This document shows positions 1-9,283 of a stretch of 64,000 bases of DNA, piece after piece (positions within the stretch are counted from its first letter, which is position 1; each line of letters opens with the position of its first letter). The DNA is taken from positions 1 through 64,000 of the forward strand of contig NZ_LZJC01000077.1 of NCBI RefSeq assembly GCF_001666755.1, in the 5' to 3' direction. The notes beneath the pieces were generated by a model. That model was not told where the DNA came from, did no database searches, and saw only the letters and a program-made list of their open reading frames with translations. Source of the DNA: Mycobacterium sp. E1214 (GTDB lineage: Bacteria > Actinomycetota > Actinomycetes > Mycobacteriales > Mycobacteriaceae). Made by a program: the position numbers and the translations under genes.

Positions 1-52
1 GGCCTGCCCGCGCTCTCGCAGCTCAGCCCGATCATCCAGCAGGCGGCCGGCG
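1..52. repeat. Inverted copy of bases 281-332 at the window edge
   Basis: Bases 1-52 are the exact reverse complement of bases 281-332, 52 of 52 identical. The match stops at base 53 (c against an expected a). The other side runs off the window, so the repeat may be longer. The copy lies inside the secreted-protein gene on the minus strand and replaces its expected downstream coding sequence. The junction falls in a near-palindromic GC-rich tract around bases 43-65, where fold-back template switching is easy. Confidence 0.95.
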
Positions 53-473
53 CCGGGCCGGCCGCGTGGGCCGGGTCGATGCCGGTGGGCAGGTGCGCCT
101 GCAACCCGGGCTCGATGCCCGCGGCGGGCACGTGCGGAACGGGGGCGCCGTCGGGCACCGGCGGTTCCGCGACGAACTGGTTGACCGACGCCGCCACGCT
201 CTTGGATTCGCTGGGGGCGGTCGGGCTGTGGGCGAAGGCTTGCGCGGCGGCCATCAGCAGCTGTGTCGCCTGCTGTGGATCGCCGGCCGCCTGCTGGATG
301 ATCGGGCTGAGCTGCGAGAGCGCGGGCAGGCCCGGCAGACCGGCGGTCGAGTTGGTTTGCGGAGTCGGCTGCGGCGCCGCCGGGTCAGCCGCCGCGCTCG
401 GGCAAAGCCCGAGCGCGGCGACCGACATGGCGACAGCAGCCAAACCCTTGGACAGATTTCCAACGATTGCCAC
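1..473 (-). CDS. Rv1157c-like secreted Ala/Pro-rich protein, 3' part disrupted
   Basis: Reading starts at GTG 473, preceded by a good ribosome site (GGAGG about 5 nt upstream). The first ~30 residues are a signal peptide (VAIVGNLSKGLAAVAMSVAA, then an Ala-rich cleavage region ending SAAAD). The mature part is rich in Ala, Pro and Gln. Orientation and position upstream of the Rv1158c-like gene match Rv1157c of M. tuberculosis. After about 140 codons the frame runs into bases 1-52, an inverted copy of its own codons 48-64, so the C-terminus in this window is not native. The frame stays open to the window edge. Function is unknown; export is inferred from the signal peptide. Confidence 0.75.
   Translation of the reverse strand, partial: MAIVGNLSKGLAAVAMSVAALGLCPSAAADPAAPQPTPQTNSTAGLPGLPALSQLSPIIQQAAGDPQQATQLLMAAAQAFAHSPTAPSESKSVAASVNQFVAEPPVPDGAPVPHVPAAGIEPGLQAHLPTGIDPAHAAGPAPAACWMIGLSCESAGR
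281..332. repeat. Partner arm of the 52-bp inverted repeat
   Basis: This is the copy that reads correctly in the Rv1157c-like gene (minus strand, GLPALSQLSPIIQQAAG), so it is probably the original. The arm at 1-52 is the displaced copy. The intervening loop is 228 bp. Confidence 0.9.
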
Positions 474-519
474 TGTGTCCTCCGGTCGTGGGTAGTGGAT
501 TAGTCGGTGACGAAACTGA

Positions 520-1224
520 TCAGGGCAGGGCGGCCAGGAACGGCGCCGCCGGTCCCGCCGGACTGGCCGCCGCGGGTGCCGCGGCCGCCACCGGTGCTGC
601 CGCTGCGCCGGGCAGCTGGCTGGTCAGGGCCGTCAGGTCCTGAGGCAGGTTCAGCTGCGGCGGCACGTTCACCGGCAGGCCCGAAGGCATCGCCGGCATG
701 TCGACCCGCGCCTGCGGCAACTGCGGGGCCGGCGGGGTGGCGGGGGCCGCCGGCGCCGACAGGCCCGGGATCGCCGGGAGGCCCGGAATCGCCGACGAGG
801 CGGGTGCGGTCGGCGCGGTCGGCGCCGCCGCGGGGGCCGGCTGCGCGAGGCCCGGCAGCAGGCTGTTCAGTCCCGGAGCGGCGGGAGCCGCGGCGGGCGC
901 GGCCGGCGCGGCCTGCGTCAGCCCGGGGATCGACGGCAGCCCACCGGGCGCCGCGGCCGGCGCCGCCGGGGCGGCGGCCGAGGGCACCCCCGGGAAGCTG
1001 ATGCCCGGAGTGGCCGGCGGGGCCGGCGGCGTGGCGCCCAGTGCGGTGGCAAGGTTCTGCAGGATTTGCGGCGCGTTGGCCGCCGAGCTGATCAGCTGTT
1101 GCGGAATGTTCGGCACCGGCGGAGCCGGCACGGGGTCGGCGTGGGCGATCCCGCCCGTCAGCAGTGCTGCGGACGAACCGACGACGACGGCGGCTGCGCG
1201 CATGTAGGTCCAGATGGTTGGCAT
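520..1224 (-). CDS. Rv1158c-like secreted Ala/Pro-rich protein
   Basis: A protein of 234 residues from ATG 1224, with AGGGAG about 6 nt upstream. Residues 1-30 form a signal peptide (hydrophobic AAAVVVGSSAALLTGG, cleavage after HA-D). The rest is low-complexity Ala/Pro-rich sequence with repeated 'IPGL' blocks and short leucine-rich stretches. The arrangement with the preceding secreted gene and the divergent pimE is that of Rv1158c. No enzymatic motif is visible. It is probably a cell-envelope or secreted protein, and nothing in the sequence identifies a partner or reaction. Confidence 0.8.
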   Translation of the reverse strand: MPTIWTYMRAAAVVVGSSAALLTGGIAHADPVPAPPVPNIPQQLISSAANAPQILQNLATALGATPPAPPATPGISFPGVPSAAAPAAPAAAPGGLPSIPGLTQAAPAAPAAAPAAPGLNSLLPGLAQPAPAAAPTAPTAPASSAIPGLPAIPGLSAPAAPATPPAPQLPQARVDMPAMPSGLPVNVPPQLNLPQDLTALTSQLPGAAAAPVAAAAPAAASPAGPAAPFLAALP

Positions 1225-1405
1225 GACTCTCCCTGGTTGTCGATGACAGGTCCCGGCGCCGAAGTTACGGCTGATACCGATGGGACTTGAGTGACACGTG
1301 TGGCATTTATTTGATCGTTATTGAGACGAGTGCCGGCGGTGACCAAGCGGGCCGACGGCGTCAGCCACCGGCCGCCCCCGGGCGTAACCGGCCGGAAAAA
1401 CGGCG

Positions 1406-2659
1406 CTGAACAGCCGCGATGCCGGCGCGCGAGGCCGGCTCGCTAAAGTCAGGCGGATAGACACCACCTCGGCCGCCGCGGCGGCACCCCGCACCCCGCG
1501 GCGGGCGGCGCGGCTGCTCGCCGCCGCGCCGGCGCTGCTCGTCGCCAGCGTCGCCGCCCGGCTGGCCTGGACCTACCTGACGCCGCACGGCGCCAACTTC
1601 GTCGACCTGCACGTCTATCTGGGCGGGGCGGCCGCGCTGAACCATCCCGGCACCCTGTACAGCTACGTCTACGCCGACCAGACGCCGGATTTCCCGCTGC
1701 CCTTCACCTACCCGCCGTTCGCCGCCGTCGTGTTCTATCCGTTGCAGCTCTTGCCTTTTGGGCTTGTCGCCTTCGGTTGGCAGCTCGCGACCATGGCCGC
1801 GCTCTACGGCGCGATCCGCCTCAGCCAGCGGATCATGGGGCACGCCGGCGGGCGTCGGCTCGCGATGCCGTGGACGGCGATCGCCATCTGGATCGAGCCG
1901 CTGCGCAGCACCTTCGACTACGGCCAGGTCAACGTCTGGCTGATGCTGGCGGTGTTATGGGCGGTCTACACCAGCAGGTGGTGGCTCTCGGGGCTGTTGG
2001 TCGGGGCGGCGGCCGGCATCAAGTTGACCCCCGCGATCGCGGGCCTGTACCTGCTGGGCGCCCGGCGATGGGCCGCGGCGGCCTTCTCGGCGGTCGTTTT
2101 CGTTGCCACCGTGGGCATTTCAGCGATCGTCGTCGGCGATCAGACGCGGTACTACTTTTCCGACCTGCTGGGTGACGCGCACCGGGTGGGGCCCATCGCG
2201 ACGTCGTTCAATCAGTCGTGGCGCGGCGGACTTTCGCGCATCCTGGGCCACGACGTGGGCTTCGGCGCGCCGCTGTTGATCGCGATCGCCGCCACCGCCG
2301 CGCTGGCGGCGCTCGCCTGGCGGGCGCTGGACACCTCCGACCGGCTGGGCAGGTTGCTGGTGGTCGAGTTGTTCGGGCTGTTGCTCTCGCCGATCTCGTG
2401 GACCCACCACTGGGTGTGGCTGGTGCCGCTGATGGTGTGGGCGCTGCACGGGCCGCCGCGGCGGCGGCCGGGCGCCCGGATCGTGGGGTGGGGCTGGCTG
2501 GCCTTGACGGTGGTGGGGGTTCCGTGGTTGCTGAGCTTCGCCCAGCCGACCATCTGGCAGATCAGCCGGCCGTGGTACCTCGCCTGGGCGGGCCTGGTTT
2601 ACATCGCGGCGGCCGTGGCGACGCTGGGCTGGATCGCGGCCACCGGCCGGCGCGATTAG
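1406..2659 (+). CDS. pimE: Polyprenol-phosphate-mannose-dependent alpha-1,2-mannosyltransferase PimE
   Basis: A GT-C family membrane mannosyltransferase that adds the alpha-1,2 mannose converting Ac1PIM4 to Ac1PIM5 on the periplasmic face. About 417 residues, against about 431 for M. tuberculosis PimE. The N-terminal loop after the first membrane segment carries the conserved [16 protein letters not shown] stretch (here [13 protein letters not shown]) with the catalytic Asp expected in GT-C enzymes; further segments include [16 protein letters not shown] and [15 protein letters not shown]. No ATG, GTG or TTG lies in frame between the stop at 1385 and the conserved start region near 1442. CTG 1406, with GGAAAA upstream, is the best candidate. 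The next GTG (1730) would delete the catalytic loop. The 3' end overlaps the convergent pterin dehydratase gene by 4 nt. Family call sure, start uncertain. Confidence 0.85.
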   Translation: MNSRDAGARGRLAKVRRIDTTSAAAAAPRTPRRAARLLAAAPALLVASVAARLAWTYLTPHGANFVDLHVYLGGAAALNHPGTLYSYVYADQTPDFPLPFTYPPFAAVVFYPLQLLPFGLVAFGWQLATMAALYGAIRLSQRIMGHAGGRRLAMPWTAIAIWIEPLRSTFDYGQVNVWLMLAVLWAVYTSRWWLSGLLVGAAAGIKLTPAIAGLYLLGARRWAAAAFSAVVFVATVGISAIVVGDQTRYYFSDLLGDAHRVGPIATSFNQSWRGGLSRILGHDVGFGAPLLIAIAATAALAALAWRALDTSDRLGRLLVVELFGLLLSPISWTHHWVWLVPLMVWALHGPPRRRPGARIVGWGWLALTVVGVPWLLSFAQPTIWQISRPWYLAWAGLVYIAAAVATLGWIAATGRRD

Positions 2660-2940
2660 CCGGCGACGATTCCGTCGATGTCGCGCGCCAGCGCGAGGTC
2701 CTTTTCGGTGATGCCGCCCTCGGAGTGCGTCACCAAGGCGAAAGTTACTGTGCGCCAACGGATGTCGATGTCGGGATGATGGTCCACGCTTTCGGCGCGC
2801 TCGCCGACGCGGCGCACCGCGTCGATGCCGTCGAGGAAGGCTTTGAATTTTACCGCCCGCCGCAGCGCGCCGTCGCGGCGCTCCCAGCCGTCGAGGTCGG
2901 CCAGCGCCGCGTCCACCTGCTCATCGGTCAACACGGCCAT
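2656..2940 (-). CDS. Pterin-4a-carbinolamine dehydratase family protein
   Basis: A 94-residue protein, the usual size for the PCD/DCoH family, which dehydrates 4a-hydroxytetrahydropterins. The family signature is present near residues 52-83: [19 protein letters not shown], then GGITEKD, including the paired histidines and the distal TH. It corresponds to Rv1159A in position and orientation. A matching aromatic amino acid hydroxylase is not seen in the window, so the physiological substrate is unclear; some bacterial members have other or recycling roles. ATG 2940 is preceded by AGAGGTG. It converges on pimE with a 4-nt overlap. Confidence 0.85.
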   Translation of the reverse strand: MAVLTDEQVDAALADLDGWERRDGALRRAVKFKAFLDGIDAVRRVGERAESVDHHPDIDIRWRTVTFALVTHSEGGITEKDLALARDIDGIVAG

Positions 2941-3111
2941 TGCTGGTCACCTCTTTCGCACAGCGCCCCCGGTCGGCTGGCGTCCACGCTACAGCCGCGG
3001 CGCACCCAGGGTTTCAGGGTGGCGTATTCGGGAAGCCATGGTGAACCAGCTGTCCGGTCCACTCGTTAATCAGCTGAATGGCCCTTCAACGTGGAAAGGC
3101 GGCCGGCCGCC

Positions 3112-3978
3112 GTGGCAGAGAACCTCACGCCGCACTTCGAAGAGGTGCAGGCCCATTACGACCTGTCCGACGACTTCTTCCGGCTGTTCCTCGACCCCAC
3201 GATGACCTACAGCTGCGCCTACTGGGACCGGCTGCGCGACATCTCCCTCGAGGAGGCGCAGATCCGCAAAATCGACCTGTCGTTGGGCAAGCTGGGCTTG
3301 CGGGCCGGGATGACGCTGCTGGAGGTCGGCTGCGGCTGGGGCAGCACGCTGCGTCGTGCGCTGGAGAAATACGACGTCAACGTCATCGGGCTCACCCTGT
3401 CGGAGCATCAGGCCGCCCACGTCCAGCGCCTCTTCGACTCCCTGGATACCCCGCGCAGCCGGCGTGTCCTGCTCAAGGGCTGGGAGCAATTTGACGAACC
3501 CGTCGACCGGATCGTGTCCATCGGCGCGTTCGAGCACTTCGGGTACGACCGCTACGACGACTTCTTCCAGAAGGCCTACAGCGTCCTGCCCGACGACGGC
3601 GTGATGCTGCTGCACACCATCACCATGCTGACCCCGGACCAGATGGCCGAGAAGGGCCTGCCGATGACCGAGGAGGTGGCCAGCTTCACCAACTTCATCG
3701 GCACCGAGATCTTCCCGGGCGGCCAGCTGCCGCCCATCGAGATGGTCGAGTTCCACGCGTCGAAGATGGGCTTCAACCTCAACCGCCGGCAGTCGCTGCA
3801 GCTGCACTACGCCCGGACGCTGGACCGTTGGGCGGAGGCCCTGCAGGCCCGCCGCGACGAGGCCATCCAGATCCAGTCCGAAGAGGTCTACGACCGGTAC
3901 ATGAAGTACCTGACCGGATGCGCCGACGCGTTCCGGACCGGCTACATCGACGTCAACCAGTTCACCCTGGCCAAGTAG
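3112..3978 (+). CDS. Mycolic acid cyclopropane synthase-type methyltransferase (CmaA/MmaA/UmaA family)
   Basis: A SAM-dependent methyltransferase acting on acyl chains, 288 residues from GTG 3112, close to CmaA1 (about 287). Family motifs: HFEEVQAHYDLSDDFFRLFL at the N-terminus, YSCAYW, the SAM-binding LEVGCGWGSTLRRALEKY, the acidic/aromatic IGAFEHFGYDRYDDFF, and LLHTIT. The conserved C-terminal helix EEVYDRYMKYL is intact. A longer reading from GTG 3091 has no ribosome site and adds residues the family lacks. M. tuberculosis has no such gene between Rv1159A and mutT2, so this is an added paralogue. The modification made (cis or trans cyclopropane, methoxy, or housekeeping UmaA-like) cannot be decided from sequence alone. 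Confidence 0.88.
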   Translation: MAENLTPHFEEVQAHYDLSDDFFRLFLDPTMTYSCAYWDRLRDISLEEAQIRKIDLSLGKLGLRAGMTLLEVGCGWGSTLRRALEKYDVNVIGLTLSEHQAAHVQRLFDSLDTPRSRRVLLKGWEQFDEPVDRIVSIGAFEHFGYDRYDDFFQKAYSVLPDDGVMLLHTITMLTPDQMAEKGLPMTEEVASFTNFIGTEIFPGGQLPPIEMVEFHASKMGFNLNRRQSLQLHYARTLDRWAEALQARRDEAIQIQSEEVYDRYMKYLTGCADAFRTGYIDVNQFTLAK

Positions 3979-4017
3979 CGCGGCAGCGGCGTGGCCGGCG
4001 GGCTACCGTCACTGGCC

Positions 4018-4461
4018 ATGCCCACGCAGATCGTCGTCGCGGGCGCCGTGATCGGCGACCGCACGCTGTTGATCGCCCAACGGGACCGGCCGCCGGCCCT
4101 GGCGGGCCGCTGGGAGTTGCCCGGCGGCAAGGTGGCTCCCGGCGAGACCGAGCCCGCCGCGCTGGCCCGCGAACTGTCCGAGGAGCTGGGCCTGGACACC
4201 CGCGACGTCGAGGTCGGTCACCGGCTGGGCGAGGACGTCGCGCTGGGCGCCGCGATGACGCTGCGCGCCTACCGTGTGCGGTTGCGCGGCGGCGCGCCCC
4301 GCGCGCACGAGCACCGGGCGCTGCGCTGGGTGACGGCGGCCGAACTGCCCGACGTCGACTGGGTGCCCGCCGACCGCGCGTGGCTCGGCGCCCTCACCGA
4401 CGCGTTGCTGGCCACGCCGTCCCGAGTCGACGAGCTTCCGGGCGGCATCCAGCCGCACTGA
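4018..4461 (+). CDS. mutT2: Nudix nucleotide pyrophosphatase MutT2
   Basis: A 147-residue Nudix hydrolase that removes oxidised or modified nucleotides; M. tuberculosis MutT2 (Rv1160, 141 residues) acts on dCTP/5-methyl-dCTP and 8-oxo-dGTP. The Nudix box is complete: G37, E43, R51-E52, E55-E56 and G58. The preceding RWELPGGK is typical. ATG 4018 gives MPTQIVVAGAVIGD, matching the family N-terminus (MLNQIVVAGAIV), so the 9 extra codons from GTG 3991 are unlikely. It lies 39 bp after the methyltransferase gene. In M. tuberculosis narGHJI follows; here the next gene is typA. Confidence 0.92.
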   Translation: MPTQIVVAGAVIGDRTLLIAQRDRPPALAGRWELPGGKVAPGETEPAALARELSEELGLDTRDVEVGHRLGEDVALGAAMTLRAYRVRLRGGAPRAHEHRALRWVTAAELPDVDWVPADRAWLGALTDALLATPSRVDELPGGIQPH

Positions 4462-4753
4462 AGGGCCCCGCCGTTCACCCGGCCGCTGCACATCGTCGGC
4501 GCGCCGACCGACTCCTGTTCGGCGCCACAGGGTGCACCGCAGCCGCGAGGTGGCCGCGGAGGCGAACGGGTCTGATCGCCGCCGCGCCGCAGAGGCTGGC
4601 AGCCGGGCTCGCCATCGGGCGTGCGTCCTGGGCTTTCGGCGTGCGCTCAGGGCGGTGAAACGCCGCGCTACACCGCCCTGGACGCACACCCGAGCGGCGA
4701 CCGACCAACCTGCCGGTTCGCTATCCGCCGTCCCCGCTGCCACAATCTCCGAC
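4462..4753. other. Intergenic region mutT2-typA, site of the missing narGHJI
   Basis: A stretch of 292 bp without a supported gene. The short open frames on either strand have Arg/Ala-rich, mycobacterium-unlike translations and no ribosome site. In M. tuberculosis this position holds the nitrate reductase operon narGHJI; no remnant can be recognised here. A promoter for typA is expected but I see no convincing -35/-10 pair. Confidence 0.6.
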
Positions 4754-6643
4754 GTGTCATTTCGCAACGTCGCCATCGTCGCCCACGTCGACCACGGAAA
4801 AACGACCCTGGTCGATGCCATGCTGCGGCAATCGGGCGCGCTGACGCACCGGGGCGACGACACCCAGGAACGCGTCATGGACAGCGGTGACCTGGAGAAG
4901 GAAAAAGGCATCACCATCCTGGCCAAGAACACGGCCGTGCACCGGCACAACCCCGACGGCACCGTCACGGTGATCAACGTCATCGACACGCCCGGCCACG
5001 CCGACTTCGGCGGCGAGGTGGAGCGCGGCCTGTCGATGGTCGACGGGGTGCTGCTGCTGGTCGACGCGTCCGAGGGCCCGCTGCCGCAGACCCGCTTCGT
5101 GCTGCGCAAGGCGCTGGCCGCGCACCTGCCGGTGATCCTCGTGGTCAACAAGACCGACCGGCCCGACGCCCGCATCGCCGAGGTCGTCGAGGCCAGCCAT
5201 GACCTGCTGCTCGACGTCGCCTCCGATCTCGACGACGAGGCGGCCGCCGCCGCCGAGCACGCGCTGGGCCTGCCGACCCTGTACGCGTCCGGCCGCGCCG
5301 GCATCGCCAGCACCGAGCAGCCCGCCGACGGCGAGGTGCCCGCCGGGGACAACCTCGACCCGCTGTTCGAGGTGTTGATGGAGCACATCCCGCCGCCGTC
5401 GGGGGATCCCGAGGCGCCGCTGCAGGCGCTGGTCACCAACCTCGACGCCTCAGCGTTCTTGGGCCGGCTCGCCCTGATCCGCATCTACAACGGCAAGCTG
5501 CGCAAGGGCCAGCAGGTCGCGTGGATGCGCGAGGTCGACGGGTTGCCGGTCATCACCAGCGCCAAGATCACCGAGCTGCTGGCGACCGAGGGCGTCGAGC
5601 GCAGCGCCACCGACGAGGCGGTCGCCGGCGACATCGTGGCGGTGGCCGGCCTGCCCGAGATCATGATCGGCGACACGCTGGCCGACCCGGACCACGCCCA
5701 CGCGCTGCCGCGCATCACCGTCGACGAGCCGGCGATCTCGGTGACCATCGGCACCAACACCTCCCCGCTGGCGGGCAAGGTGTCCGGCCACAAGCTGACC
5801 GCGCGAATGGTCCGCAACCGGCTCGACCAGGAGCTCGTCGGCAACGTGTCGATCCGGGTGGTCGACATCGGCCGGCCCGACGCCTGGGAGGTGCAGGGCC
5901 GCGGCGAGCTCGCCCTGGCCGTGCTGGTGGAACAGATGCGCCGGGAGGGCTTCGAGCTCACCGTGGGCAAGCCGCAGGTGGTGACCCGGACCATCGACGG
6001 CAAGCTGCACGAGCCGTTCGAGGCGATCACCATCGACTGCCCCGAGGAATTCGTCGGGGCCATCACGCAGCTGATGGCCGCCCGCAAGGGCCGGATGGAG
6101 GAGATGACCAACCACGCGGCGGGCTGGGTCCGGATGGACTTCATCGTGCCCAGCCGCGGGCTGATCGGGTTCCGCACCGACTTCCTCACCCTGACCCGCG
6201 GCACGGGCATCGCCAACGCCGTGTTCGACGGCTACCGGCCGTGGGCCGGCGAGATCCGGGCCCGCCACACCGGGTCGCTGGTGTCCGACCGCGCGGGCAC
6301 GATCACGCCCTTCGCCATGATCCAGCTCGCCGACCGGGGCCAATTCTTCGTCGAGCCGGGCCAGGACACCTACGAGGGCATGGTCGTCGGGATCAACCCG
6401 CGGGCCGAGGATCTCGACATCAACGTCACCCGCGAAAAGAAGCTCACCAACATGCGGTCGTCGACCGCGGACGTCATCGAGACGTTGGCCCGGCCTCTCG
6501 AGCTGGACCTGGAGCAGGCGATGGAGTTTTGCGCGTCCGACGAATGCGTGGAGGTCACCCCGGAGATCGTGCGGGTGCGCAAGGTCGAGCTGGACGCCAC
6601 CTCCCGGGCCCGCAGCAGGTCGCGGGCCAAGGCCCGGGGCTAA
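4754..6643 (+). CDS. typA: Ribosome-binding translational GTPase TypA/BipA
   Basis: A 629-residue GTPase of the EF-G superfamily that binds 70S ribosomes and is linked to stress responses and ribosome assembly. GTG 4754 gives [18 protein letters not shown], with the P-loop at residues 10-18. G2 lies in KEKGITI, G3 in [16 protein letters not shown]4 in NKTDRPDA. The C-terminal BipA-specific region includes [20 protein letters not shown] and [20 protein letters not shown]. Longer readings upstream are not supported, because the family starts two residues before [12 protein letters not shown]. Length matches M. tuberculosis TypA (628). Confidence 0.95.
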   Translation: MSFRNVAIVAHVDHGKTTLVDAMLRQSGALTHRGDDTQERVMDSGDLEKEKGITILAKNTAVHRHNPDGTVTVINVIDTPGHADFGGEVERGLSMVDGVLLLVDASEGPLPQTRFVLRKALAAHLPVILVVNKTDRPDARIAEVVEASHDLLLDVASDLDDEAAAAAEHALGLPTLYASGRAGIASTEQPADGEVPAGDNLDPLFEVLMEHIPPPSGDPEAPLQALVTNLDASAFLGRLALIRIYNGKLRKGQQVAWMREVDGLPVITSAKITELLATEGVERSATDEAVAGDIVAVAGLPEIMIGDTLADPDHAHALPRITVDEPAISVTIGTNTSPLAGKVSGHKLTARMVRNRLDQELVGNVSIRVVDIGRPDAWEVQGRGELALAVLVEQMRREGFELTVGKPQVVTRTIDGKLHEPFEAITIDCPEEFVGAITQLMAARKGRMEEMTNHAAGWVRMDFIVPSRGLIGFRTDFLTLTRGTGIANAVFDGYRPWAGEIRARHTGSLVSDRAGTITPFAMIQLADRGQFFVEPGQDTYEGMVVGINPRAEDLDINVTREKKLTNMRSSTADVIETLARPLELDLEQAMEFCASDECVEVTPEIVRVRKVELDATSRARSRSRAKARG

Positions 6644-6694
6644 CGCCGCGTGGCCGGACGGGCTGCCGGGCACCTGCTCGATACCCTGAGCAGC

Positions 6695-8602
6695 GTGCCA
6701 CGACGCGTCCGCCGCTACCTGATGGCGGCCGGCGCGGCCGTCTCGGTGGCGGGGCTGGCGCTCTCGGCGTGCACGGTCAACCCGCCGCCGGCGCCGCAGA
6801 GCACGGACACGCCGCACAACTCGCCCCCGCCGCCGCCGCGGGTCACCCAGATCATCATGGGCATCGACTCGATCGGTGCCGGCTTCAACCCGCACCTGCT
6901 GTCCGACCTGTCCCCGGTGAACGCGGCGATCAGCGCGCTGGTGCTGCCGAGCGCCTTCCGCCCGGTGCCCGACCCGAACTCGCCGACCGGTTCGCGCTGG
7001 GAGATGGACTCGTCGCTGCTGGTGTCGGCCGAGGTGACCAACCAGAACCCGTTCACGGTCACCTACAAGATCCGGCCCGAGGCGCAGTGGACCGACAACG
7101 CCCCCGTCGCCGCCGACGACTTCTGGTACCTGTGGCATCAGATGGTCAGCCAACCCGGCGTCGTCGACCCCGCCGGGTACGACCTGATCACCGGCGTGCA
7201 GTCCCTGGAGGGCGCTAAGCAGGCCGTCGTCACCTTCTCCCAGCCCTACCCGGCGTGGAAGGAGCTGTTCAGCAACATCCTGCCGGCGCACATCGTCAAG
7301 GACGTGCCCGGCGGTTTCGCGGCGGGCCTGGCCCGCGCCCTGCCGGTGACGGCGGGCCAGTTCCGGGTGGAAAGCATCGACCCGCAGCGCGACGAGATCC
7401 TGGTCGCCCGCAACGACCGCTACTGGGGCCCACCGGCCAAGCCGGCGCTGATCCTGTTCCGCCGCGCCGGCGCGCCCGCCGCGCTGGCCGACTCCGTGCG
7501 CAACGGTGACACCCAGGTCGCCCAGGTGCACGGCGGCTCGGCGGCCTTCGCGCAGCTGTCGGCCATTCCCGACGTGCGCACCGCCCGGATCGTGACGCCG
7601 CGGGTCATGCAGCTGACGCTGCGCGCCAACGAGGCCAAGCTGGCCGATTCGCAGGTGCGCAAGGCGATCCTGGGGCTCCTCGACGTCGACCTGCTCGCCG
7701 CCGTCGGCGCGGGCAGCGACAACACGGTCACCCTGGACCAGGCGCAGATCCGCGCGCCGAGCGACCCCGGTTACGAGCCGACCGCGCCGCCCGCGATGAC
7801 GACGCAGGCCGCGCTGGCCTTGCTGGAGGAATCCGGATACAAGGTGGAGAAGAACCCGTCGGCGTCGCCCGCGCCGACGCCGGGGAGCACCGCGCCGCCC
7901 GAGGTCATCCGTGGCCGGATCAGCAGGGACGGCCAGCAGCTGTCGCTGGTGATGGGCGTGGCCGCCAACGACCCGACGTCGGTCGCCGTCGCCAACACCG
8001 CCGCCGACCAGCTGCGCAACGTCGGCATCGCCGCGACGGTGCTCGCGCTGGATCCCGTGACGCTCTACCGCGACGCCCTGGCCGACAACCGCGTGGACGC
8101 GATCGTGGGTTGGCACCAGGCCGGCGGCAACCTGGCGACGCGGCTGGCCTCGCGCTACGGCTGCCCCGCGCTGGAGTCCACCCAGGTGCCGACGACCACC
8201 GCCACCGCACCGCCCAGCGGCTCGACTACGCCGGCCGCGACGACCGGCCCGGGCTCCGCGCGGCCCTCGGGCGCTCCGGCGCCGGCGTCGTCCACTCCGG
8301 CGCCGCCGCCCAGCAGGCCGCCGGACCCCAACGCGCTGGTGCAGGCGCCGTCGAACCTCACCGGCATCTGCGACCGCAGCCTGCAGTCGAACATCGACGC
8401 GGCCCTCAACGGCACCAAGAACATCAACGACGTGATCACCGCCGTGGAACCGCGGCTGTGGAACATGTCCACGGTGCTGCCGATCCTGCAGGACACCACC
8501 ATCGTGGCCGCCGGCCCCAGCGTGGAGAACGTCAGCCTCTCGGGGGCGGTGCCGGTCGGCATCGTCGGCGACGCCGGCCAGTGGATCAAGACCGGGCCCT
8601 GA
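6695..8602 (+). CDS. lpqW: Lipoprotein LpqW, regulator of polar PIM versus LM/LAM synthesis
   Basis: A 635-residue substrate-binding-protein-like lipoprotein (extracellular solute-binding family 5 fold) that controls the branch between polar PIMs and lipomannan/lipoarabinomannan. In M. smegmatis, lpqW mutants are suppressed by mutations in pimE, which sits 5 kb away here. The signal peptide ends in the lipobox LALSAC (lipidated Cys near residue 26), followed by a Pro/Thr-rich linker. The body carries [21 protein letters not shown] and [17 protein letters not shown] Pro/Ser/Thr-rich insertion lies at about residues 510-550. GTG 6695 places the signal peptide directly after a basic VPRRVRRY start. 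GTG 6650 is an alternative and would add 15 residues. Confidence 0.92.
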   Translation: MPRRVRRYLMAAGAAVSVAGLALSACTVNPPPAPQSTDTPHNSPPPPPRVTQIIMGIDSIGAGFNPHLLSDLSPVNAAISALVLPSAFRPVPDPNSPTGSRWEMDSSLLVSAEVTNQNPFTVTYKIRPEAQWTDNAPVAADDFWYLWHQMVSQPGVVDPAGYDLITGVQSLEGAKQAVVTFSQPYPAWKELFSNILPAHIVKDVPGGFAAGLARALPVTAGQFRVESIDPQRDEILVARNDRYWGPPAKPALILFRRAGAPAALADSVRNGDTQVAQVHGGSAAFAQLSAIPDVRTARIVTPRVMQLTLRANEAKLADSQVRKAILGLLDVDLLAAVGAGSDNTVTLDQAQIRAPSDPGYEPTAPPAMTTQAALALLEESGYKVEKNPSASPAPTPGSTAPPEVIRGRISRDGQQLSLVMGVAANDPTSVAVANTAADQLRNVGIAATVLALDPVTLYRDALADNRVDAIVGWHQAGGNLATRLASRYGCPALESTQVPTTTATAPPSGSTTPAATTGPGSARPSGAPAPASSTPAPPPSRPPDPNALVQAPSNLTGICDRSLQSNIDAALNGTKNINDVITAVEPRLWNMSTVLPILQDTTIVAAGPSVENVSLSGAVPVGIVGDAGQWIKTGP

Positions 8603-8605
8603 CGC

Positions 8606-9199
8606 TCAGCGGCCGCGGGGCGGGATGACCGTGTCGACGATCAGTTCCAGTTGCCGGCGGTAGGGCGGCTCCCCGGTGAGCAGGAAATGATGGTTGATCA
8701 GCGCCGGGCCGATGCTCGCCGTGAATTCGTTGACGGTCCCCGGGTCGAGATCGCCGTCGTCGATCGCGGAGCGCAGGACCGATTCGACGAGGCTGAGCCG
8801 CGGGCCCACCACCGCGTGGGCGAAGATTTCCCGCATCTCGGGCTCGTGCATCAGCTGCTGGATGACGCGCAGCCCCGGGAAGCAGGTCTTGCCGGCCAAG
8901 ACGTCGCAGTGCGCGACGAACAGCGTCAACAGGTTCGCGCGGGCCGAGCGGCCCGCGCGCAGCTCGGGCGCGGGCGGCAGCGCGAACACCAGGGCGGCGT
9001 GCACCAGCTCGCACTTGGTGTCCCAGCGGCGGTACAGCGCGGCCTTGCCGGTGTGCGCCCGCGCCGCGATGCCCTCCATGGTCAGCCCGCCGTACCCGAC
9101 CTCCGTCAGCTCCGCCAGGGTCGCCTCGTAGAGGGCGCGTTCGAGGACCTCGCCCCGCCGGCGGCTGCGGCCGCCAGCCGTCCCGGTGCACTGCGGCAT
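8606..9199 (-). CDS. TetR-family transcriptional regulator (Rv1167c-like)
   Basis: A 197-residue regulator. The N-terminal helix-turn-helix (about residues 18-65) has the TetR pattern: LERALYEATLAELTEVGYGG, then TMEGIAARAHTGKAALYRRW. The C-terminal half is the variable ligand-binding/dimer domain with FPGLRVIQQLMHEPEMREIF. ATG 9199 has GAGGG almost touching it, a short spacing. No other Met or GTG lies close upstream. It converges on lpqW and is divergent from mshB with an 84-bp gap, the position of Rv1167c. The ligand is unknown; targets are probably its own promoter and perhaps mshB. Confidence 0.85.
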   Translation of the reverse strand: MPQCTGTAGGRSRRRGEVLERALYEATLAELTEVGYGGLTMEGIAARAHTGKAALYRRWDTKCELVHAALVFALPPAPELRAGRSARANLLTLFVAHCDVLAGKTCFPGLRVIQQLMHEPEMREIFAHAVVGPRLSLVESVLRSAIDDGDLDPGTVNEFTASIGPALINHHFLLTGEPPYRRQLELIVDTVIPPRGR

Positions 9200-9204
9200 C
9201 CCTC

Positions 9205-9229
9205 GATAGTATTCGTGCGCGTTCCTATC
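9205..9229. promoter_or_regulatory. Possible TetR operator between tetR and mshB
   Basis: An imperfect dyad GATAG-N15-CTATC just upstream of the regulator's start codon, in the 84-bp divergent gap. The outer arms are perfect; the centre pairs poorly. Position suggests autoregulation, but five-base arms can arise by chance. Confidence 0.25.
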
Positions 9230-9283
9230 TGGCGCGCGCCGTGGGCGCAGCGGCGCTCGCGGCGTCATCGGTAGGGTGCGTCC

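Noticed and set aside
4475..4708. Possible small gene on the minus strand between mutT2 and typA
   Set aside because: No ribosome site, Arg/Ala-rich translation, no similarity to known small proteins that I recognise.
5450..8116. Open frame of 888 codons on the minus strand opposite typA and lpqW
   Set aside because: Antisense shadow of two clearly conserved genes; composition rich in His/Arg/Gly/Asp and no recognisable domain.
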